From positions 15,298,213-15,362,212 of the forward strand of contig CM034395.1 of NCBI GenBank assembly GCA_019925095.2: 64,000 bases of DNA, read 5' to 3'. The position numbers and the translations under genes were made by a program. This stretch comes from Dendrolimus kikuchii (taxonomy: Eukaryota > Arthropoda > Insecta > Lepidoptera > Lasiocampidae). Numbering within the stretch: the stretch's first letter is position 1; the number at the start of each line of letters is the position of its first letter. Below are positions 22,382 through 34,515 of this stretch, in pieces. The notes under the pieces are model-generated. The model was not told where the DNA came from, did not search any database, and saw only the letters and a list, made by a program, of their open reading frames with translations.

Positions 22382-22745
22382 TATATTAGTTTTGCAATCT
22401 TACTATCGAAACGTCGAATATCGACATCCCGGTAAATCATAGCTGTCCCAACACTATTTGTACCGTAAGCTGAAATCGGGGGTGGCACTGCTCAGACGGC
22501 AATAAGTATACACGAATAGGTGTCGGGCTACTTGAGTCTCGCTCGGATCAATTCTAATCTTTGTCGTCACGCGTCCGCCCTTAATATCGCGGCGTGACAC
22601 TTCAACGCTGCTTTATTTGTCATTGCGTAATTATTTCTAGTCGAAGGTTTATTACTTTTTAAAATTAATGTATAAAATATATGAACATTTTTAGGACTTA
22701 AATTAACATGTACCTACTTTTACGTGTACCATGTATTTTTTATAT

Positions 22746-23053
22746 TTTTTAATTGCAGGAGATCAGCAGACTGGCAGACGGCCCACTCGATGGAAAGCGG
22801 TTACCATCGCCTATGGACATTTGCAACAGCAAATTTGCTACAAATGCGCTGCTGCTCTCTCAAGGGAAACTGGAACTTGGTCACTAATGCCGGAACACAA
22901 CTTAAGGTTGTTATGGCGACATACTCTAGACTAGGGGTGGTAGCCATCCAGTCGGGCACATGCCCTACCACCTGGCTGTGGGTTGTTTAGTCGCCTCTTA
23001 CGACAGGCCGCCCGGCCACAGGAGATTGTATTCTTTCTCCGTTCCCGCACAGA
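22746..23053 (-). mobile_element. Tail-sharing SINE family, near full-length
   Basis: The complete order is present in minus orientation, from the T-run and 'attgcaggagatcagcag' to 'gttcccgcacaga', the shared 5' end of the family. It is about 75-85% like the copies at 37314 and 39202. Confidence 0.75.
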
Positions 23054-23217
23054 TAAAAATATATTTTTGTAATTGTTGTTGTAAAAGCTGTAATTACATT
23101 TTTGAAGCCAACAACGCATTGCCATCGCTCCTGTTGTAGCGAATGCACGTAGGTGTCAGTGTGCACTATGCACCAGGTGGATCTTCTGGCTGTTTGTCTG
23201 ATTTGTGCAATAAAAAA

Positions 23218-23430
23218 TCAACACAAAGGAATCTCTGTCAAGCTTTTCCTCACTGTTAAGGCTCGTGATTTTGATGGCAGTGAATAATTGCTCTGCTCCA
23301 CCCATATTGGTTTTGAGCACGGTGGAGGGCTGAATTTATCGATAGTTTGTCCAGCGGTCAATGCACTTACTTGGAGATCTACCACGAGGTCTCTTGCCGT
23401 CAACTTTCCCCGTAATCATAAGTCTCTCCA
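23218..23430 (-). mobile_element. LINE ORF2 C-terminal fragment
   Basis: The minus strand reads MERLMITGKVDGKRPRGRSP, then SKCIDRWTNYR and a stop. 'GKVxGKRPRGRSPxRW' is the charged tail of RTE-like LINE reverse transcriptases. It abuts a SINE copy that starts at 23447. Confidence 0.5.
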
Positions 23431-23446
23431 TGTTGTCTGGATTCTC

Positions 23447-23710
23447 TCCGTGCAGGAACAACCCACAGCCAGGTGGTAGAGCATTTGCCGGCCTGGATGG
23501 CTACCACCCCTGGTTTAAAATATGTCGCCATAACAACTTTGAGTTGTGTTGCGGCATCAGTGGCCAGGTTCCAGCTCCTCCTTCAAGGCCGGCAGCACAT
23601 TGGTAGCACCTCTGGTATTGCTCCTCTACCATATGCGACGGTACCCACTTTCCATCACAGTTGGACCGTCAACCTGTCTGCTGTGCTCCAGCAATAAATA
23701 AATAAAAAAG
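23447..23710 (+). mobile_element. Tail-sharing SINE family, internally deleted
   Basis: It starts TCCGTGCAGGAAC like other copies, then jumps directly to 'aacccacagccaggtgg', so about 50 bp of the 5' module is missing. It ends 'ctccagcaataaataaat'. Confidence 0.7.
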
Positions 23711-24286
23711 AATTCTTGCGGGCTGTGTGACGTATGTACTTCAGTGTCCGTTCACGTACCTACTTCAGTATCCGTTGTCGGCAAAGGAAATACGTCATAA
23801 TAAAACCTACACACATCATCATTAGATCTGTGTAACCCGCTAATCTATATAAGACTAGCTCATGGATTGTATCCCTGTAATGAGTATACCGAACTCTCGT
23901 TCAACATTTATTAAATGTCATAGTCGTAACTTTAATATACTCTACAAAAATGAAATAGTTTTAATATCCATATATTTTTTTTTTTTTTTTTTTTAAATCC
24001 ATATAAGTTGTTTTAATTTAATCAGTTTTTGGCTTTTTATTCAAAAGTAATTAGTCGAAACGACACCACATTCAATTGGTTAATGCCGCTTGGCGAGTAA
24101 ACCCACCAATAAGTAAGTGTAATGCTATAGTCCCTCGGCCTATTACCTGGCAATTTCACAGAACAATCTACGTTGGGTCGTGTCGACAGCACACAATGAT
24201 GTGACACACAAATGCTTTGTAAATCAGAGCAAAACACAGAAGAGTCACATCATACAAACTTCTGAAACCGACACTTATATAGTTTT
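23711..24286. other. Intergenic DNA, nothing coding
   Basis: No gene is supported. A 34-bp motif at 24196-24229 recurs at 24880-24915. Confidence 0.5.
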
Positions 24287-24492
24287 AAGCCGCGTACTAA
24301 TCTGCGAGCCGTAACTGTAACCGAGCTGATACAGTAACGTGCTCTATGTTTACGCCGATATTGATCTTCGTTTTGGCGGCTCGTTGTGAACATGCCGCAT
24401 GCTGCTTGCCTCCAGCCTCGTACACGCTATGGTTTTTGGTTACAGTAAAGTGCAACGGTTACAGTTACGGCTTGCAGGTGAGTAAGCGGCTT
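24287..24492. mobile_element. MITE candidate with 37-bp terminal inverted repeats
   Basis: The arms 24287-24323 and 24456-24492 match at 33 of 37 positions as reverse complements; their inner 20 bases are built on GCCGTAACTGTAACCG. The 206-bp body has no coding capacity. No target duplication could be defined, so the superfamily is unknown. Confidence 0.6.
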
Positions 24493-25301
24493 TACACAAC
24501 TTATGATTCTGATAGGCAATTTTCGTTTACGCAGAAAAGTGCACACCGGTTTCCGACATGTAAATAATCTATATTCAACTTTATTCGCAACTGGAAATGG
24601 CAGTGTTGCTTGCTATCTCAGATGTTTCCCGCGCTTTCTAGAATTGTTACAGTTATAGTTTACTCTTCCTTCTATATTCTCTAATCGGGTATACTCACAG
24701 TGCCACATAAAAAGTCATTAAATTATTATTTTTAACACAGTCTATCATCTTTTATTTCGTTTATGCCGAGCAAATACCTGTGGTGTAGAGCATAACCGTG
24801 TCATACGCAAGTATTTCTACTGCATGTATAAAATATCATTACTTAATTATGAAGTGAATCTTCTGTACGTTTTGTGATACAATCATGTGACACACAAACG
24901 CTTTGTAACTGAGAGGGACGGCACTCGCTCCTGCGATTTGTTTACAGAGTGTAGCTTTCCCTTTCGGTGCGCACGTGTGTGCGTGACCATCTGGCGACGT
25001 GACGCAGCGGGCGCGGTGGCAGAGCGTGGCAACCCTGAACGTGTGTTAAGGTTGATTTACACGTAATCAGAGCAATTTCAGGTAGCAAATGTAGGGATTA
25101 AAATCAGTGAGTGAACGCTGTTAAATGGTAAATGTAAATGATTATGACTATCACAGTCATAAGTTCTGTTAAGTAGAATGACTTTGAAGTACTCGACCTA
25201 TACAAAGCACCGTGATACGATATATGAGAGTGTGAAATAAGTAAGACTCATCCACTTTGTATGCAATTGTATCAGATCTCTAATCGATTTAATCATGTTT
25301 A

Positions 25302-25651
25302 GGGCCATCCACAAATGACGTCACATGAATTTCATTATTTTTGACCCCTCCCCTGTACTTGTCACACCTGGTCACATTCGTGAGGTCCCTCCTCCCTTAT
25401 GTGACATCACACATTTTGCAATTTTACATTAAGAAATTATTAAATTAAAACAGCAATTCTGCAATTAGTTTTACTTCCACTCAAATTATTTTTCACATAA
25501 TTTTTAATAATGTCGTTAATAGGTCAAATTTCGTGTTTTAAAGCTTAAATATCTTAGATGTTGAAATGTAACGACACGAAATTTAGGTTTTCTCCCACCC
25601 CTTGTTACACTTCGTCGACCCTTACGTGTGATTTAATTTATGCATGGCTCC
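25302..25651. mobile_element. MITE-like element with CCAT/ATGG ends
   Basis: The left end GGGCCATCCACAAATGACG and the reverse complement of the right end GGAGCCATGCATAAATTAAA resemble each other, both followed by a TCACA(C/T)-type motif. C-rich 'gacccctcccctg' and 'ctccctcctcccttatgtgac' type text lies inside. Similar 'ggccatccataaat..gacgtcac' sequences are widespread in arthropod genomes. The arms are imperfect. Confidence 0.45.
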
Positions 25652-25779
25652 TTTCATACATTGAGTAAGAGTTCCGATGACTCACTTCCCCTTCTCCTAT
25701 ATCATCTTTCCCTCTTTGGCTGCCAAATAATCAAATTCAAAAGTAGAATCGGTCAAGTACGAATTGATTACTTCTAACC

Positions 25780-25857
25780 AATTATTATCATCGTAAGGGA
25801 GTTTCGACGTCAGGATTGTTTTGTTAAGATGCCTTAGCAACTGAGCTACCACTAGTT
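25780..25857 (-). repeat. Degenerate tRNA-like SINE head
   Basis: The minus strand reads GTGGTAGCTCAGTTGCTAAG, which fits a tRNA A box, and about 40 bases later 'gtcgaaactcc', which is close to a B box. It is too diverged to be a working tRNA. Confidence 0.35.
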
Positions 25858-26061
25858 CGGCATATGATAGTGTAAATTAGCCTTTATTGTCGCCCCCACA
25901 ACACCGCATCGAGCTAAGCGCACCCCGTCAGGGGTAGCCGCTGTCGTTACCGATACCAAGCCGCGTCTGTGTGCGTGACCCACTCGAATAAATCCAATAC
26001 ACACAAACATATTGGTAGCACGCCGTGTCATTTTTACGCTTGTGTTGCCTGTTGCCGGCAC

Positions 26062-28530
26062 TTAGGGTTCTTTATGCGTGATGATATTATTATTCTGATT
26101 ACAACATCCTTTATTCATACAATAAAATAATTAAGGGATGAAGTGCATTGTTGAATCTGATCGGTATCGCTGCTCTTAGTTTTGTTCATTATTATAAATA
26201 TATCGATGAAGTTTAGTATAATGAATAATAAATGCATTTATGTTTATAACCGTGCTATTGTTTTTTCTTTTTGAATTATCAAACAATTAACCTATTTTTA
26301 TTTAACAACCTTTTGTTATAAAATTCTTAAGTGTGCAAATATTAAAAATATTTATCTTTAAAATTTAATACATACATGTAAAATAATGTATTTCTTAAAT
26401 TACTTCCAAATTATTCGTTCACATTACTGTCAGATTTAAACCGATGAAATAGATGCAACTATCTGTTTTCAAAATAAATCTTATTAATAAACAATATATA
26501 AATATTATTATATATTTTAACAAAAGTTGTTATTTTTGTCACAAAATAACAAACAAACATGAAAAATCTGAACATATCAATAAAGTATGCCTATTACTCA
26601 GTTTACGTTTTTTTGTTTGCCTACGAAACTGACTCCATGAATGAACCACAGCGCGGATGTTGCGATTAGTGGTGTCATAGATCGTGAAAAACCAACAGAC
26701 GTGCCACTTACTAAACAAAATATTGTTACTTGTTAACATAAAGAAAGCTGGCAACACGCCACGACAAATTGACGATGGTTTCTTTTAAACAACAGTTTGT
26801 GTTAATAATTTATTTTGTTTCGTAATTTATACGCTCACATATATTTTAGATACTAATAAATTTCTCTAACAACCTCTAATACAGGGCAAAAATATGTTCT
26901 TGAATCAAAAATTAAAAATTTGATTTATTTTATAAGTGATGTGTATAAGTGTCTAACTAGAGAGTTTATTAAATACATTTGTTTTATCAATGTTTGTTTG
27001 CAGTGAAAAAAATAGTGTTTAGAAATTATATGTCAAACGAATTTTTACAATTTACACATAAATTGTTAATACAACATTAAATGGCATTAAGTTTGATTTT
27101 TTGGATTAATGATTTTTTTTATTTAATTACTCGTAATTAAAATATATAAATCAAACAATCGGTTAATTCATGTATTTAATGATATACAACAATTTGCTCT
27201 CGAAAATAAAACTACTGATTTTTTACTTTAAAAAAATATTTTGTAATTAAATTAAATTTAAAAAATACAATAAAATAAAAATCTACACTGAAATCCGTCC
27301 AGTGCCACGAGACCAACGTCACTGGACGATCTACCTAGAAGGTTTACAACATTATGCTGCTGAATACAAAGGCTAATTCTTCGAGCATTTAATATACTTG
27401 CGTATAAAAGTTACTAATTAATCAATCAAGACATATTAAATAATCATAACACGTGTAACGCACAGGTCAAATCTATAAAAATATAGACTATAATATACGG
27501 ATAACGATGGTAAATACAAAAGCCAATTAATCTTCATTCTTTAGGCACAAAAGGTGCCGTACTTAAAAGCCTAATCTATGTCAGGACAGTTGACAGGGTG
27601 CTCAACCCCCGTTCAGTTTAACAATTACGCGGCAGGGCTCATTGTGAGGCGACCCTACTTCTCCATTGTGGACAGCACTATATCCCGGCCAGAATATCTT
27701 GAACTCTTTCCGAACACAAGAAAGACCTTTTCTCGCCCTTCGTACATGTTGAAAAAGCGGCAGGGTAGATCAACTTAATCTGGACTATTACATACAAATA
27801 TTATTATCCAGCCTGTTCACAAATATCAATAACCTATTACCAACTTTGGGAGAGATTTAAAAAGTTAACGATCGAATTTTAAATAGCGTTATAAGTTTAT
27901 TTGTCGTCCGTTTGAATTATGAATAAATGCATTTATTACCATATTACCTTTTTCTCTTTTTCCTTTCCTAATTACTTATAACTTATAATTTGATGTGTTT
28001 TGAGAATTTTAGTAATATCAACCTCCCGCTAAATAATAATAATTATACCTGTCGAGGTATAATTGTTATTTAAAGAAAGCAATTTATATTGAATTTATTT
28101 TTATATCCATTATTCTAATTTTATGCCAACCGTGTGACTTTTGAAAAAAATTGTCTTGAATCATAGATGGCGATAGTAGTACTTTAGTTTCTAATCTTGC
28201 TTGCGCTTTGTGTGTGATCTAGCACTTGGCGGGAAACTGATAACGATTGCAAAATTATATTTTACGATGATATTTTGTACTTTTTGCTAAAACATTCAGT
28301 GACATAATAATACAATACAGCTAACACTTGAATAAAATGTAGATATTAAATAAGACATTATATGAGGTAACCTAACCTTTTTTGGAAAATTATCTAAATA
28401 ATAGTGAAAACCGCTTTAAAATCCATTGCGAGGTTTAGGATGAGTTAGCAGATATACAGACAGACATACGCGGAAAGTGACTTGTAAAGATAACGAAAAA
28501 ATAACAGTGGTTTCTGTCTTGTTTTGGATT
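26062..28530. other. AT-rich DNA with one GC-richer island
   Basis: No gene is supported. A GC-richer segment at about 27560-27780 contains a 66-codon frame with no domain I recognise; it could be a relic exon or repeat. An imperfect 16-bp hairpin lies at about 28034-28072. Confidence 0.45.
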
Positions 28531-28534
28531 TTTA

Positions 28535-28835
28535 TTCGAGCAGAAACGGAGAAAGAATACAATTTCCTGCAGCCGGGCCGCCTGTCGTAAGAGGCGACAA
28601 AACAACCCACAGCCAGGTAGTAGGTTATTTGTCCGTCGGGATGATCACCACCCCTTGTCTAGAGTATGCCACCATAACAACCTTGAGTTGTGTTCTGGAA
28701 TTAGTGGCTAGGTTACAGTTTCCCTTTAAAGAGCGGCAACACATTGATAACACCTTTGGTGCTACAAATATGCATAAGCGATGGTAACCGCTTTCTACCA
28801 GGGCTGCATGTCTGCTGAACTCGAGCAAAAAAAAA
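28535..28835 (+). mobile_element. Tail-sharing SINE family copy
   Basis: The family order is complete, from 'gagcagaaacggagaaag' to 'gctgaactcgagcaaaaaaa'. The first and last few bases show matching changes (CGAGCA at both ends) relative to TGCAGGA/TCCTGCA of other copies. Confidence 0.75.
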
Positions 28836-29633
28836 TGCAACTTTATTCTAATTATAATTGTTCTCACGTAATATTAATTATTTCCTTATCATGTGTTTAA
28901 TAAACAAATTTATATTTATTAATTATTTTACGTGAAAAATTTGCATAAAATTAATGGAATTATATAATTTATAAATTTCGGCTAAATTTCGAAATCCGTT
29001 GTGGGTGTTTTCTCTCTTAATCTCGCCACACTGCAGTAAATACAGATCTAACTAAAGAGACAATATCTCCGGCGTTAAAAGGCCAGCCTGAGTAGATTGG
29101 AGAAGGTGGGTGGAGGGGTGCAGAGGGTGAGTACGCCCTCCCGGCAAAATTACTACATTTTGAAGGGAACAACTTTTTATGAGAATAAGCCGCCGCTATG
29201 AATCTCAAATTATAACGGAATCGTATGTTGTGAGTGCATTTAGATGGTTACTTTTGAGTTTCGAATCCTTCTTACCTCATATTTTTAATACTGAAACTCT
29301 CGACAGAAAGGAAATATAGAAAAAGAGTCGGGGAAAGGTAGAATACAATAGAATATAATAGCATATTCATTATTGTGTCCCATCTGATACCTTATATCGT
29401 CACTTATTTCTTTGTTTGAAAAATCCTTATTTAAGCTATAAATTGTGTTGTTTGTGTGATTTTCAATCTAAGCTGTGTTTGTTTGTAATCGTTTACACAC
29501 TAATTTTAATATTGTACTTTTAATTTGTTTCTTACTATGTTATGGTGTAGGAATTGTAAACGAACCAAATAAATAATAAAGAGCACACAAGAAAATAGTC
29601 TACATGAATATTAACAATAATGTAAATAGTATT

Positions 29634-29975
29634 GTTACGATCAAATACGATCTGAACAAATGCAAATCCAGTATTCGATTCCAACGCCACCTACCCAGTC
29701 TGATTGTGAATCTAAACCATCCCTGGACCCACTCAAACACAAATAAAATTTCATCAAAATCGTAGAACCCGATTCCAGCGCCAAGTATTTTATTTAGATT
29801 GATGGATTCCATTATAGAAGTTTTAGTTGGGATCCCTAATTTCTATATAGCCTTTATTAATCAGGGATAATGTAGCATTCGAGTGGTAAAATAATTTTTG
29901 AAATCGGTCCAGTAGTTTCTGTGTTTATTCGTTACAAAAATACAAATCTTTCTTCTTTATAATATTAGTATAGAT
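29634..29975 (-). mobile_element. Helitron-type element, 5' end
   Basis: On the minus strand it starts TCTATACTAATATTATAAAG, the common lepidopteran Helitron 5' end, followed by 'actggaccgatttc' and downstream text. 'gtgaatctaaaccatcc' within it also occurs at about 45802. The 3' end was not found. Confidence 0.5.
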
Positions 29976-31500
29976 AAAAGGCATATGTTTACGTAAACAT
30001 AAGTGAAATATCAATAAAAACTTTTTGCTATATTACATAATAATATTTAAATAATAACTATTAATGCTGGTCCATTGTTCTAATGCTCATTACATAATAC
30101 AATAATTATCGACATAGGTCCTTTTAGCACCAGGCCACAATAACAATCTAAGTGCCTTATGTAATTGAGTAATTTCTGGTTACAAGATCTTTTGAGTTTT
30201 CTCAATATTTCTTTTGAATTCCACTTCATTCAGACATTCAACTTTCATAACAATATTTTTGTGGAAGCTCCAAAAGTTACATTTTACAATAACCGTTCAG
30301 ATTTTCTATACAAACACACAATACTTGCTTAAAAACAATCAATAACCTACATCAATTGTTCATTTTTAATGAAAGTCTGTTTCAAATAGGACAGTATGAG
30401 AGAAATTACGTAAGTAGAAAAATAAACAGTATGATTCTAAGTACAAGATTATTATTAAATGTAACAGAATTGATTATATTGTTTTATAATTAAAATTAAT
30501 ATTTATTTTGTCGGAAAGGTCACGATAAGGCGACAAATTCCGTTTTATGGATGTGTTAGACATAGCGTCCTTTATTATAAAGAATTTAACGAGTAGAAGT
30601 TCCCGCCAAAATGTTCTAGTATCAGAACTGTGATGTTTATGACACCAGCATGTTAAAATCCATAGATCATTGACATAGACGATAATTACTGATCTCTAAA
30701 TTTTCAAAATAAAAAATGATATTAAATTTTTTCATAGACATTTATGATTGCTTGAATATGTGAATGTCAACTTACGTAATGCATATTTAGAAATTAATTA
30801 ATCTGCAACATAGACTGCTAAATATAAGTCTGCTAACTTTAAACACATAATTATCTTGAATAAGTTGCTAGTGAGGAAATCGCGAAACAAAGTTTATTAA
30901 AACTTTAAACATTTTAATGGCAACCCTATTGTCGTAGACGTTCGAGACCGATCAGCAGAGGCAGTCGTGTCGGTCTCAGTCAATAAGGTGCATTGGCCGC
31001 CCCAACTTGCATACTCGACGTTTCTCTGGACCAGTGATGACGGTTTAGAAATTTCCCCAATTCCCAGATTTAGACAAGGATAACTTGGAAAATTTCTTGC
31101 GTTAACTCAATAACTCAGATGCAGCTCATTGCGCCTGCGCTTTGAGTTAACTCAAAACAACGTCACTATGCAGTAAAATACAAGCGACATGCAACTCTAA
31201 ATTTTTTTGTTACATTAACATGTTTAGGCCACACAAAATGGCAAATTAACGTTTTCTTATCTTTCTTCCAAGTACTCGCCGAGTGAGTCGCCAAGCGCAC
31301 TCCATCCGCACCCTGTGCGATGTACGGTGTGCCCAGCTTTTAGCGCAGTACTAAGGGTAGCAAACTGGCGGAGCGTAAACTTTAAACGTCTTGACTCGTG
31401 AATTCGGGAAGCTGTGCTGAAGTAGGTTATGCGTCAACATAAATTTGAGAATGTGTTAACACAGAACAGACGAACTTGCATGACAAGAGTTATGAATGTC
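29976..31500. other. AT-rich then mixed DNA without a gene
   Basis: No coding sequence is supported. From about 31098 the base composition rises; the 10-bp palindrome GAGTTAACTC occurs here (31143) and again near 31627 beside similar GCGC-rich text in inverted order. Confidence 0.4.
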
Positions 31501-31502
31501 AA

Positions 31503-31605
31503 AGAGGCAAGTGAGGTGTGTAAGAATAAGCCTAAATGGCACTCTGTTGTTCGTGCCTACCCCGCAAGGGAACTGGCGTGAAGTTATGTATGTATGTATG
31601 TATGT
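31503..31605 (+). mobile_element. SINE-like 3' end with (TATG)n tail
   Basis: 'ggtgtgtaagaataagcc', 'cgtgcctaccccgcaagg', 'ggcgtgaagttatg' then TATG repeats. The same sequence is present in reverse at 39747-39850. This tail is abundant in Lepidoptera and is probably the end of a LINE or SINE. Confidence 0.65.
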
Positions 31606-32149
31606 TAACACCCCGGCGCAGTGAACTGAGTTAACTCAATTGCGCGGCATAGCGCAGAGTTAATATAGCGTCGCAGCTGCGGAACATTCTGCGCGTAAAG
31701 TTCGGTGACAGAAGGTAATCTGTACACGGCATAACGCGGTGGAAATTTCCCTAATGTATCGTAGAATATATAAAAAAACATTGCGAGCGTATTTAGGTGA
31801 ACTTTCCGCTACCGAACGTTCCGCAGGTGTGTCGTTAATCTTATTCTACCGTTTATGGAGATTCAGAAACGATATAACACATATTTAGTGATTGTGTTTT
31901 ATTTTAATTTTATCTAATAATAAAATCAGCCTTCTCATTTTAAATGAATAAACATATCCACCACCTTTGTTCAAGGCGAATTGGTGAGTTTCACAGATCA
32001 CTAATATCAATGTCCAAGATTCTTCAAGATCTTTTCTTTCACTCGTTGACAGTGAAAGAAAAAATTGCATTGGGCGCATTACGTGTTAATTGCAACAATA
32101 TGTTCTGAACGTTTTTACCCATAAGGTAAGTAACAACCATAAACAAAAA

Positions 32150-32312
32150 ATAAATAATTACAATAAAAAGTTGGGGTTAGGCTAAATAACTTTAACATTA
32201 CTCATTGACACTTGATATCGTTGACTTCTGTAATTTCGGATACTGAAAAGCAGCCGAAACATCGAAAATAAAAACAAAATGCCGCACTTAAAACCGTTAA
32301 AACATAGTGTTA
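32150..32312 (-). repeat. GTGATCAC-family repeat, diverged
   Basis: 'ggggttaggctaaata', 'tgacacttgatatcg', 'cagccgaaacatcg' and 'cacttaaaaccgttaaaa' match the minus-strand order of this family; the palindrome itself has decayed in this copy. Confidence 0.65.
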
Positions 32313-33884
32313 ATGATTGGATTTTGTTTTCACAATTTTCGTTTTTCCTTGCTATTTGTGTTATTCTCTGGCAACACTCTCGTCAAACTCAGATCGGATT
32401 CTCCACGGGTTGAAGGGTGCGAAGAGGCGAACCGACTCAAATACCGTTAGGGATAATTGTGTCCCTTTTATTTACACCGTAACCTTTATTATTTGAAGTG
32501 AGCTTTAAATCTTATAAAATGTTAAGCATATTTGCAGACTTCTATGGCGTCTCACAAGGACTACAAAATGTATGACACCTACACTTATTTAAATAAGTAA
32601 TGTTAATAACATGTGTTCCAAGTAGTGCTCTACCTATTATTGTAATGTTAAATTAATAATTTAATAATAATATTATTGTAATATTTGTGAGAAGTTGTGT
32701 TTACTTAACGGATATAAAAGCGACCGGGTGTAGGTAGTTACAAAAGATCATTTAATTTTTCACTTCGACTTTGGTTGGATGTGTTTGTCTTTAGATCATA
32801 TAAACATCTATCTCAATGTGTTTGTCCATAGTAGCTCTCTAAGGTAGCTAATTCTTGTGCGGGAATCATAATTTTTAATTGATAGAACTTTAGATCGGCA
32901 TTTTACTCGTTCTATATTTAAATAAAACAGTTATTAAAGTTCTACGCGTTTTGTTATATAAATTCCGCACTTACAGCTCTTGTAGTATGTACCTATGTAT
33001 GTAGATTTATTTGGATTCCATAAAACCGTATCAAAAACTTATTCGTATTAATTAAAGGCCAATAACGTTCCACTGTTGGGCACGGAACATTTTAGGGTAT
33101 TACACAAATGATATTGATTCAGTTGTCACTTCATCATTGTAAATATAATATCTACCAATTAGCCACTTCACACTTGCAGTTGCAATTTACAAATATGAAC
33201 ATAAGATAACCTTCACGAAAACTTACTGCCTCGCAAACCATAAATATCTTAATTAACTTGCATATGAGCTTAGGTAGATAACATGCCTTACTTACGTACG
33301 ACGTTTTTAATCTAAAAAGCTCAGAGTATAATTTCATTAATGTACTTTAACGATTTCGTAACGTATTTAGAAAATCAATGTATCAGAGCTTGTAAACATA
33401 CTAAGTCGTTTTCCAGATTTATGGTGATTTCTTTAACGGTTTAACGGAACTCGATTTGTGTCGCAAACGGGTCGGCATCCGAGCTAACGTCAATAGAAGA
33501 CCGTCATAGATTTGTCAATCGTAACCGAATCTTAGACAAGGTGTTACATAACGTAAGCGTGAGATATCCCTGTGGGCGGCGGGAACGGAATGCCGGAGGA
33601 AAGCCGGCGGCCTTGACATCACAATATTTGGTGCGCCTGTCTAAACGGCGGCAGTCGGAACACGACACGTAGCATCCCTATCCAGAATCAACAGTTGACA
33701 ACCGCTTTCAGCGCTTATTGCGTACTCTGTGGCCAGTGATATCGTGGTGATGTGGCCATTTACAAAGCTTTCACGCCCATTGCGCCGGCGCTTCTTATCG
33801 CCTCGCTGTAATTAAGACGATGCGGTGGCGCGTCTGATATGAACCGTTTTATTGATATTTTAGGTATGACAGATTTTTTTAAAC
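32313..33884. other. Intergenic DNA with a GC-rich non-coding island
   Basis: No gene is supported. The segment 33540-33840 is much richer in G+C than its surroundings, has no long frame and matches no repeat in the window. It could be a regulatory element or a lost exon. Confidence 0.4.
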
Positions 33885-34171
33885 CATTGTAGCTTAGTGA
33901 TTAGCCCACGCGACCCAAACTTAAAGGGTGCGCGTTCCAATCCTGGCCGGAGAGCATGCGCTACTTAGGCAGTTTTCTGACCTTATTATATTTATCACGT
34001 GCTAATAACGGCGAAGGAAAACATTGTGATGAAACCTGCACATCGAGGAACCGATGTGTCGAACCCGCCGATTTGCTTTGACAAGCGTGCCGGGTATACT
34101 ATTCGCCCCAACCTATAAAATGAGATGCCCGAACCCAGCAGTAAGACGTTTATGGGCTGTTATTATTATTG
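33885..34171 (+). mobile_element. tRNA-derived SINE, copy 1
   Basis: The head 'tgtagcttagtgattagcc' carries an A box and 'cgttccaatcctggcc' a weakened B box. The shared body ('ggcagttttctgacc', 'cgaaggaaaacattgtgatg', 'cacatcgaggaaccgatg') and the 3' end 'gggctgttattattatt' follow. Confidence 0.8.
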
Positions 34172-34377
34172 TCTTTCTGTCAAAGTGTGACATTGGAAAC
34201 TAACTAACGCCACGTTTAAACATTCATAGATACTCTCAAAGAACAATGAGGTGTGTAAAAATATTTCCATTGAAATCAGATTTTTAAAATGTATTATTGT
34301 TCTTTTTTTGTGAAGAAAAAGCAGAGACGATTAAAAATGATCCACGTGAATGTATTCGTGCGGACAATATTTTAAAA

Positions 34378-34515
34378 CAAAATGTCACACGCTTTCCACG
34401 GGTGTCTACACCCTCATCCTCTGGAGGGGTGAGGGTGGGCTGGGGGGTCACCACCCGCTTTCAACCGCGTCGGGGTGTCATTGTGGACTGTGGTGTCGTA
34501 ACTCCGCGAACTTTT
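34378..34515 (+). other. GC-rich segment with G-quadruplex motif
   Basis: A local G-rich run (GGGG-TGA-GGG-T-GGG-CT-GGGGGG at 34426-34447) fits the standard G-quadruplex pattern on the + strand. The 73-codon frame across it has no domain. Confidence 0.5.
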
